Shown one piece after another: positions 14,611 to 22,205 of a DNA stretch of 22,205 nt. Made by a program: the position numbers and the translations under genes. The number at the start of each line of letters is the position of its first letter. Position 1 is the first letter of the stretch. The notes beneath the pieces were generated by a model that saw nothing but the letters and a program-made list of their open reading frames with translations, ran no database searches and was not told where the DNA came from. This DNA is from Pseudomonadota bacterium. Its GTDB lineage: Bacteria; Desulfobacterota; Desulfovibrionia; Desulfovibrionales; Desulfovibrionaceae. The stretch is taken from contig JAEYOJ010000131.1 of the NCBI GenBank assembly GCA_023411815.1, positions 1 to 22,205 on the forward strand. Direction: 5' to 3'.

Positions 14611-14847
14611 TCAGACCAGGTGCAGCGGGTCGTCCTCGGCCAGAGTGCGGCGCGTGAAGCGCACCAGGGCCGTACCGCCGCGTTCCTCCACGACCATGCT
14701 CCAGGCCCTGCTTTCGCCCAGGGCGCTGACCAGAGGCAGAATGGCCTCGGCCGGTATCAGAAATTCCGCACTCCCGCTGGCCGTGGCGTTCAAATCCTGC
14801 TGTATCTGCGGCACCAGCCCGCAGGTCCTGCCGCTATAGTCCTTCAT
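14611..14847 (-). CDS. 78-residue protein divergent from csgD-like gene, possibly TusA-fold
   Basis: A small soluble protein, not confidently recognised. The N-terminus DYSGRTCGLVP (3-13) resembles the DxRGxxCPxP start of TusA/SirA proteins, with Cys9 at the position of their active Cys but the CPxP motif lost. The later spacing (an EFLIPAE strand, then WSMVVEERGG and ALVRFTRR strands near the end) also fits that alpha/beta fold. This is a visual comparison only. AGGAGA lies upstream of the ATG at 14847 with good spacing; a nearer out-of-frame ATG is not used. It is divergent from the csgD-like gene with a shared 177-bp promoter region, so the two may be co-regulated. Confidence 0.65.
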   Translation of the reverse strand: MKDYSGRTCGLVPQIQQDLNATASGSAEFLIPAEAILPLVSALGESRAWSMVVEERGGTALVRFTRRTLAEDDPLHLV

Positions 14848-14908
14848 GCATGCTTCTCCTTTCGGCCAGGCCATACCCGTACGAAAACAGACGCGCAAGC
14901 GGGCTTCG

Positions 14909-14927
14909 GCGGAAAAGCCGTTTCCGC
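14909..14927. promoter_or_regulatory. inverted repeat GCGGAAA-N5-TTTCCGC
   Basis: A perfect 7-bp inverted repeat in the divergent promoter region of the 78-residue and csgD-like genes. It could be an operator or a leader hairpin. Confidence 0.35.
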
Positions 14928-14959
14928 TTCCGGCGTCGGCAAAAAATGCGGCCAAGGGC

Positions 14960-14989
14960 ATGTACCTCGGGTCCAAATCTGGTATGTAC
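14960..14989 (+). promoter_or_regulatory. direct repeat ATGTAC x2, upstream of csgD-like gene
   Basis: ATGTAC at 14960-14965 and again at 14984-14989, 24 bp apart start to start, 36-65 bp before the csgD-like start codon. They are candidate half-sites for an activator or repressor; no known motif is matched. Confidence 0.3.
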
Positions 14990-15024
14990 GTCAAAGGGAG
15001 TGAAAAGCAGGCGAGAAGGATGTC

Positions 15025-15672
15025 ATGCGAGCAAGCATACAGATATATAGTCGGAACATGATCCAGAACGAGATGCTGGCGAACAGCATTTCGAGCGTGA
15101 CCGGATTGCCCTGCGAGTGCATCGATGCGTTGTCCCCCGCGCAATGCCGCGCGGAGTCGGGGCGCCGCGTGGTGCTCATCGACTGGCAGCAACTCGAGGA
15201 CGAATCCGGCTGGGACGCCATCGGCCGATTCATCGGGGAGCCCATGGGGATCACGGACGCCGTGCTCTTCAACGTGCCCGCCGGGCTGGATATCGAGCGC
15301 AAGGCCCTTGACCGCGGCGTGCGGGGCATATTCCGCCAGAATCAGCCGCTCAAGCTGCTCATGCGCGGCATTGCGGCCGTGCTGGAAGGCGAGCTGTGGT
15401 ATTCCCGCCGGGTCATATCCGAGCGCCTGCGTCAAAGCCCGCCCAAGCAGGCCGCCCCCAAGGCGGACGGCCCGGGCAAGGAGTCGCTCAGCGCCCGCGA
15501 GCGCGAGGTGCTCCTGCTCATCGCCCAGGGCCTCTCCAACGAGGAGGTGGGCAACAAGCTGTGCATCAGCCTGAGCACGGTGAAGAAGCACCTCTGCAAC
15601 ATCTACGCGAAGCTCAAGATAGCCAACCGCATCCAGGCTGCCTTCTGGGCCGTTCAGAACCTCAAGAACTAG
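15025..15672 (+). CDS. csgD: CsgD-type LuxR-family transcriptional regulator
   Basis: A 215-residue DNA-binding regulator resembling E. coli CsgD (216 residues), the activator of curli genes. Seen: an N-terminal receiver-like domain (about 1-130) in which VVLIDW puts Asp53 at the place of CsgD Asp59, but without the full acidic pocket of a normal receiver. A linker follows (about 136-152), then a LuxR helix-turn-helix (about 153-210) with LSAREREVLLLIAQGLSNEE, STVKKHL and NRIQAAFWAVQNLKN; the last closely parallels the C-terminus of CsgD. AGAAGGA precedes the ATG. Its place upstream of PilZ and two curlin genes supports a true curli regulator. The symbol is given by family and context; orthology would need a tree. 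Confidence 0.85.
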   Translation: MRASIQIYSRNMIQNEMLANSISSVTGLPCECIDALSPAQCRAESGRRVVLIDWQQLEDESGWDAIGRFIGEPMGITDAVLFNVPAGLDIERKALDRGVRGIFRQNQPLKLLMRGIAAVLEGELWYSRRVISERLRQSPPKQAAPKADGPGKESLSAREREVLLLIAQGLSNEEVGNKLCISLSTVKKHLCNIYAKLKIANRIQAAFWAVQNLKN

Positions 15673-15686
15673 GGCATTCGCCTTTG

Positions 15687-15791
15687 AAAAAGCCCGGCAA
15701 GCCCTGCGTCGGCTTGGCTTGCCGCCGCGCGTAGGCGCAGGCGCATAATACTTGCGCCGTAAACGCCGGAGCGGGCGTCTTTAAAGCAATC
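15687..15791. repeat. palindromic intergenic repeat, copy 2 (diverged)
   Basis: Matches copy 1 (5018-5107): the left 25 bases agree at 21 positions, including GCAAGCC, GTCGGC and GGCTTG. The core is GCGCA-N7-TGCGC at 15741-15757 with the same loop length (TAATACT), and the right flank ends with the same AAGCAATC (15784-15791). The long stem between them is no longer perfect here. It begins 14 bp after the csgD-like stop codon, the same setting as copy 1. Confidence 0.75.
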
Positions 15792-15817
15792 TGTAGTAAG
15801 GCGCCTTTGCAATTCAG

Positions 15818-15844
15818 CCGAGAGATGGCGCCGCCCTCTCTCGG
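15818..15844. terminator. hairpin CCGAGAGA / TCTCTCGG
   Basis: A perfect 8-bp stem with an 11-nt loop, between repeat copy 2 and the next hairpin. No T-tract follows, so it may be a structural or processing element. Confidence 0.3.
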
Positions 15845-15855
15845 ACTCTCTCCCG

Positions 15856-15890
15856 CCAGGGAGCGGCGCTCCCTGGACCCCTCGTTTTAT
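15856..15890 (+). terminator. probable terminator after csgD-like gene
   Basis: A perfect 9-bp stem CCAGGGAGC-GGC-GCTCCCTGG (15856-15876), with a TTTT run nine bases further on (15886-15889). This distance is longer than ideal. Confidence 0.45.
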
Positions 15891-16167
15891 CAGTTCCCTT
15901 GCAACCTGCCGCAGCCATGAGCCAGGCCGTGCGTTCACGCAGGGCTCGGCTCAAGTCCTGTCGCAAGCCGCCGCTGGGCGTACTCCGGCGACGTCGGCGA
16001 TTCGTCTCGCGGACGGCCCGTCCATCGCGGCCGACAGGGCCGTCGGTACACCATGGGCCACGACATGGGCATGAGCGGAAATCCTTCCCTTGGCCCATTG
16101 CGGGCGCAAGCCCGAGCGACATACGGGTAACGCTGCGGGGAGGGGGACTTCAAACGAGGTGCGACAC

Positions 16168-16503
16168 ATGCTGGAACGGAGATCGGAATTGCGCTTTCGG
16201 CTCAAGCTTGAGGCCAGGGTGGAGGAAGCTCATGGGGCGGATACGGCGGATGCGAAGGTCCTGCGCACGCGGGATGTATCCTCCGCGGGCGTCTTTCTGC
16301 ATGGGCAGGATCAGGTGCTGAACGGGTCTGTCTATTCCCGGGGGGATCTACTGCTGGTCCAGATATACCTGCCCGCCTTCCGTCCACGGGAAGGCCGGAT
16401 CATGAGCGTGGTCCGCGCCGAGGGGCGCGTGGTGCGCCTGGAGCCGCAAGGTCTGGCCATCCGTTTTCGCCGGGAGGGGCGCATCGAGCCCCTGGGCGTG
16501 TGA
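16168..16503 (+). CDS. single-domain PilZ protein (c-di-GMP receptor)
   Basis: A 111-residue protein consisting essentially of one PilZ domain. Both halves of the c-di-GMP site are present: RxxxR at 5-9 (RSELR) and the [D/N]xSxxG motif at 36-41 (DVSSAG). By family it binds c-di-GMP and acts by contact with another protein, since no effector domain is attached. GAGGTG precedes the ATG at 16168. It sits between the csgD-like regulator and the curlin genes in the same direction, so it is a candidate for post-transcriptional c-di-GMP control of amyloid export or assembly (inference). The frame is open upstream to 16090 but has no family similarity there. Confidence 0.88.
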   Translation: MLERRSELRFRLKLEARVEEAHGADTADAKVLRTRDVSSAGVFLHGQDQVLNGSVYSRGDLLLVQIYLPAFRPREGRIMSVVRAEGRVVRLEPQGLAIRFRREGRIEPLGV

Positions 16504-16543
16504 TGCGGCGGCGCAAGCCCTGCGCTGGCGAGGTCAAGCCGCA
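16504..16543. repeat. possible third remnant of the intergenic repeat / hairpin
   Basis: Immediately after the pilZ stop, GCAAGCCCTGCG matches 12 bases of copy 2 exactly. It lies inside a nested hairpin: GCGCA-AGCCC-TGCGC, with outer arms TGCGGC/GCCGCA. The right half of the element is absent. Confidence 0.4.
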
Positions 16544-16687
16544 ATGGTTCCAAAGTTCCATGCAGGAAGGACAAAAGCAATCCTTCGGCCAATTGTAAAG
16601 AGAGACCGTCGAAACGTATACACGAGTCAACGATCACGCAGGAACCGGCGGGGCCGGCGAAGATGGTCGCAAGGGGGGAGTCGGGCG

Positions 16688-17302
16688 ATGAACAGGCAAG
16701 GCAGGACATACGCGGGAACGAGACTGCGCAGTGTTCTGGTCAAGAGCGCGGCGGCGCTGGCGGCCTTGACCCTTGGTTCATCGCTCGGGATTGCCGGCAC
16801 GGCTTCGGCCGAAGTTCTCGCGGACAGCCCGGGCAGGCAGGCCTTGGCCGGGATATCCCTGTCCGAACTCGAACGGCTCGACAGGTACAACCCGCAGGAG
16901 TTCACGGCCATGCAGAAGGCCCTGCCCGAAGGGCGGGCGGCAAGCGGCAACGTGCTCATGGCGACCCAGATAGGCCGGTACAACAAGCTCGAATCTTACA
17001 GCACCAGCTATCAGGGCAAGGGCAACACGACCGTGGCCCTGCAGAAGGGCAAATCCAACTGGGCCAAGCTGCGGCAGACAGGCTCCGGCAATCTCCTGGA
17101 GCTCGTGCAGCAGGGCAACGGCAACCGGGCAGACCTGCAGCAGACCGGCGAGGACATGTATCTCGGATTGATCCAGCAGGGCAACGGCAACCGGTATACC
17201 TACCGCCAGACCGCGTCATCTCCCGACGCCGGCTGGTACAAGGTCTACCAGAGGGGCGGGACCGAGGTCACCGTGACCAGGACCAACATATACACGCAAT
17301 GA
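16688..17302 (+). CDS. CsgB-like curlin nucleator / minor amyloid subunit
   Basis: A 204-residue secreted curlin-family protein. Seen: a long Sec signal peptide (1-41; basic start, AAALAALTLGSSLGIAG core, cleavage after ASA), a 50-residue spacer without repeats, then curlin repeats from about 92. The unit Q-x-G-x-x-N-x-x-x-L recurs with Gln at 119, 130, 141, 152, 163 and 174, exactly every 11 residues, plus weaker copies at 94, 109 and 188. The QQGNGNR segment appears twice at 141-147 and 163-169 with near-identical DNA (17108 and 17174). The end (EVTVTRTNIYTQ) is basic and repeat-poor like the last CsgB repeat, which anchors CsgB to the cell. A purine-rich AGGGGGGAG precedes the ATG. It probably nucleates fibres of the next gene's product. 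Confidence 0.85.
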   Translation: MNRQGRTYAGTRLRSVLVKSAAALAALTLGSSLGIAGTASAEVLADSPGRQALAGISLSELERLDRYNPQEFTAMQKALPEGRAASGNVLMATQIGRYNKLESYSTSYQGKGNTTVALQKGKSNWAKLRQTGSGNLLELVQQGNGNRADLQQTGEDMYLGLIQQGNGNRYTYRQTASSPDAGWYKVYQRGGTEVTVTRTNIYTQ

Positions 17303-17338
17303 ACGGGCGGTATCGGATGGAAACGGACCGCGCCCGAG

Positions 17339-17354
17339 GGAAGGCTCGCCTTCC
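17339..17354 (+). terminator. short hairpin between the curlin genes
   Basis: GGAAGG-CTCG-CCTTCC, a six-pair stem with a tetraloop, 37 bp after the csgB-like stop. No T-tract follows. It could stabilise the upstream message or lower read-through. Confidence 0.3.
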
Positions 17355-17379
17355 AAGCGCGCTCAGGCAAAGGCCGTAA

Positions 17380-17391
17380 CCATATATTTGG
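17380..17391. promoter_or_regulatory. AT-rich box CCATATATTTGG upstream of csgA-like gene
   Basis: An eight-base A/T core flanked by CC and GG in otherwise GC-rich DNA, 126 bp before the csgA-like start. It is a possible operator or -10 region of a separate promoter for the major subunit. It has no recognised match. Confidence 0.25.
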
Positions 17392-17420
17392 TGGGGGTAA
17401 GGTCTCTAGCATCATCAACT

Positions 17421-17447
17421 CCGGCATGAACCCGGGATAAATGCCGG
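17421..17447 (+). promoter_or_regulatory. inverted repeat CCGGCAT-N13-ATGCCGG in csgA-like leader
   Basis: A perfect 7-bp inverted repeat 70-96 bp before the csgA-like start codon; the 13-nt interval contains CCCGGG. It may be an operator or a 5'-leader hairpin that sets the ratio of major to minor subunit. Confidence 0.4.
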
Positions 17448-17517
17448 ACCATCGGAACAAGGCAAGCAGGACGAGCAACGCAAAAACGGAAATGAAAGCG
17501 AATCAGGAGCAACGACA

Positions 17518-17838
17518 ATGAAAAAGCTGATGAGCATCTCCCTGGCCATGGTCATGACCCTGTCCCTGTCCGCCGCCGCTTATGCTTGGACCTACAACAT
17601 GAGCAACGAGCTGAACATCGAGCAGGACGGCGCCTTCAACAGCGCTATCGTCAAGCAGGACCTCGTTTCCTACGGTTTCGGCTTCCATCAGGGCTACGCC
17701 TCCAACGAAGCCAACATCAAGCAGTCCGGCCTGCTGAACACCGCCAAGGTTGAGCAGAAGGCCTCCAAGGGCGTGACCAACGAAGCCAACATCAGGCAGT
17801 GCGGCTTCGCCAACTCCGTCTACGCCAGCCAGAAGTAA
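17518..17838 (+). CDS. CsgA-like curlin major subunit, minimal three-repeat form
   Basis: A 106-residue secreted amyloid subunit. Seen: a signal peptide (1-23; MKK start, hydrophobic core, cleavage after AYA) and a mature chain of 83 residues holding three curlin repeats of the form N-E-x-N-I-x-Q-x-G-x-x-N-[S/T]-x-x-x-x-Q at 30-47, 63-80 and 88-105. NELNIEQDGAFNSA closely parallels the first E. coli CsgA repeat. E. coli CsgA has five repeats with short even turns; here there are three, with unequal linkers of 15 and 7 residues. The third repeat carries a single Cys (C95), unusual for curlin. AGGAG precedes the ATG. A strong terminator follows, so this ends the unit; it is likely the main fibre subunit nucleated by the preceding protein. 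Confidence 0.87.
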   Translation: MKKLMSISLAMVMTLSLSAAAYAWTYNMSNELNIEQDGAFNSAIVKQDLVSYGFGFHQGYASNEANIKQSGLLNTAKVEQKASKGVTNEANIRQCGFANSVYASQK

Positions 17839-17886
17839 GTAAGCCAAAGGGTCGCGGGCGACCGCGTTCCTTTCGAGCTGACGGCG

Positions 17887-17916
17887 AGCCCCGCCGGGAG
17901 AAATCCCGGCGGGGCT
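17887..17916 (+). terminator. strong rho-independent terminator after csgA-like gene
   Basis: A perfect 13-bp stem (17887-17899 and 17904-17916, AGCCCCGCCGGGA and its complement) with a GAAA tetraloop, followed by TTGCTCTT. This is the strongest terminator in the window. Confidence 0.9.
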
Positions 17917-18241
17917 TTGCTCTTGGGTTGTCCGGGCGCATCGCCGCCGGCTCCCTCTCCGGAAAAGCCGCTCGCGCCGGCAATCTCCTGCCTCGCGGAC
18001 GCGATCACGCTCCCATCCGATGCAACGGCTGGAGCATTTGGGCGCGAAAGTCGGGCAATTGCCTGATTCATGGGGCCCTGTGCATTTTGTGTATCTTCAT
18101 CAGCGTAAGTGAATCATCCTGCAAACATATCGGTGGCATGAGGCTGGCCTGCCCGTCATGGCATTTCCTGGTAAAACATCCTGCGTCGTGCTAGCGTTGG
18201 AACTGAAAACCTGCCCGATCCTGCTAATCGGGAGCTGCAAG
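17917..18241. other. 325-bp region upstream of hybrid kinase gene
   Basis: No gene, repeat or RNA seen. The last 150 bp are AT-richer than their surroundings and probably hold the kinase promoter, but no clear -35/-10 pair stands out. Confidence 0.4.
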
Positions 18242-21937
<3,696 letters not shown>

Positions 21938-22059
21938 TCAGCAGTTCGGCCGCTCAAGCCGCATGTCCGGGGAAACCGAGGCACGGTCCGGTCTACTCCC
22001 TCGCCGGCGCTGGAGCCTTCGAGAGCCGAGCGAAGCCGCTCCGCCAGTCGCGGTCCGCG

Positions 22060-22205
22060 TTATTTCCTCATGGTCTTGAGCGGTACCGATTCCGCGAGGC
22101 GTACTCGCACCAAGGCATTTGCCTTGTTCTCCAACTGGTAGAAGCGAATCAACTTGTCGGGCGGCAAAATCGAGCTGAATATTTCCAGATTGTTCTGCTT
22201 GATCT
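22060..22205 (-). CDS. unrecognised protein, C-terminal 47 residues only
   Basis: An open frame enters from the right edge and stops at TAA (22060-22062). The visible part includes PPDKLIRFYQLENKANALVR and ends SVPLKTMRK. The pattern P-P-x-K-x-x-R-F-Y-Q-[LI]-E-N-K, followed by a basic/hydrophobic stretch and -x-PL, is one I associate from memory with the ends of small exported proteins in proteobacteria, but no function can be given. It is convergent with the kinase gene. Codon use suits the genome. Confidence 0.6.
   Translation of the reverse strand, partial: IKQNNLEIFSSILPPDKLIRFYQLENKANALVRVRLAESVPLKTMRK

Larger units (their letters stand above)
15673..16167. other. 495-bp csgD-pilZ intergenic region
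   Basis: Unusually long for a compact locus. In order it holds repeat copy 2, two consecutive hairpins (15818-15844 and 15856-15876), a stretch with no visible signal, and a short GNRA-loop hairpin (CGGGC-GCAA-GCCCG, 16101-16114) about 54 bp before the pilZ start. A roughly 100-codon open frame on the minus strand across 15814-16122 is Arg/Gly/Pro-rich with no domain and is not accepted as a gene. Confidence 0.5.

Noticed and set aside
15814..16122. Minus-strand open frame of about 100 codons in the csgD-pilZ gap
   Set aside because: Arg/Gly/Pro-rich, no recognisable motif, no Shine-Dalgarno, and it overlaps two hairpins.
15673..16167. Possible c-di-GMP (GEMM) riboswitch upstream of pilZ
   Set aside because: The conserved GEMM core sequences and tetraloop/receptor pattern were not found by eye; a covariance search would settle it.
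16504..16687. Search for an E. coli-type CsgD-binding box (CGGGKGAGNKA) upstream of the csgB-like gene
   Set aside because: The best candidate (GGGGGGAGTCG) mismatches at several positions and is part of the purine-rich ribosome binding region.

Overview
The window is a GC-rich bacterial chromosome segment. Its gene content fits a sulfate-reducing deltaproteobacterium of the Desulfovibrio type: an ADP-forming acetyl-CoA synthetase paired with a stand-alone Pta-N/DRTGG protein, a cache-domain chemoreceptor, a polytopic 4Fe-4S membrane protein, and many PAS/GGDEF/receiver proteins. The taxonomic call is an inference from gene style, not from a marker gene. No rRNA, tRNA, CRISPR array, transposase or prophage gene was seen.

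Layout. 1-1368 (-): adenine deaminase, 3' end outside the window. 1800-4994 (+): acetyl-CoA synthetase (ADP-forming) plus a BioD-like/DRTGG protein, a likely two-gene operon. 5042-5096: a perfect 24-bp inverted repeat. 5397-7220 (+): methyl-accepting chemotaxis protein with a terminator. 7492-9705 (-): PAS-PAS-GGDEF-EAL protein. 9889-11235 (+): multi-pass membrane protein with two 4Fe-4S clusters. 11389-11874 (+): single-domain response regulator. 11902-12336 (-): methylglyoxal synthase. 12551-13060 (+): Ser/Gly-rich coiled-coil protein behind a sigma-28-like promoter. 13287-13739 (+): aspartate 1-decarboxylase. 14077-14514 (+): four-helix membrane protein.

The most notable part is 14611-17916, a compact curli-like functional-amyloid locus. 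A 78-residue protein (-) is divergent from a CsgD-type LuxR regulator (+). Next come a single-domain PilZ (c-di-GMP receptor), a CsgB-like nucleator with six Gln positions spaced exactly 11 residues apart, and a minimal CsgA-like subunit with three curlin repeats closed by a strong terminator. The curli secretion proteins CsgG, CsgE and CsgF are not in the window. Downstream, 18242-21937 (+) encodes a 1231-residue soluble hybrid histidine kinase (PAS/GAF sensors, HisKA, HATPase, receiver). The window ends in the C-terminus of an unrecognised protein (-).

Working model (inference): the c-di-GMP enzyme at 7492-9705, the PilZ protein and the CsgD-like regulator could couple c-di-GMP level to production of an extracellular amyloid fibre. 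The orphan receiver and the hybrid kinase are candidate upstream inputs. A dispersed palindromic element lies directly after the DRTGG gene and in diverged form after the csgD-like gene, with a possible third remnant after pilZ.
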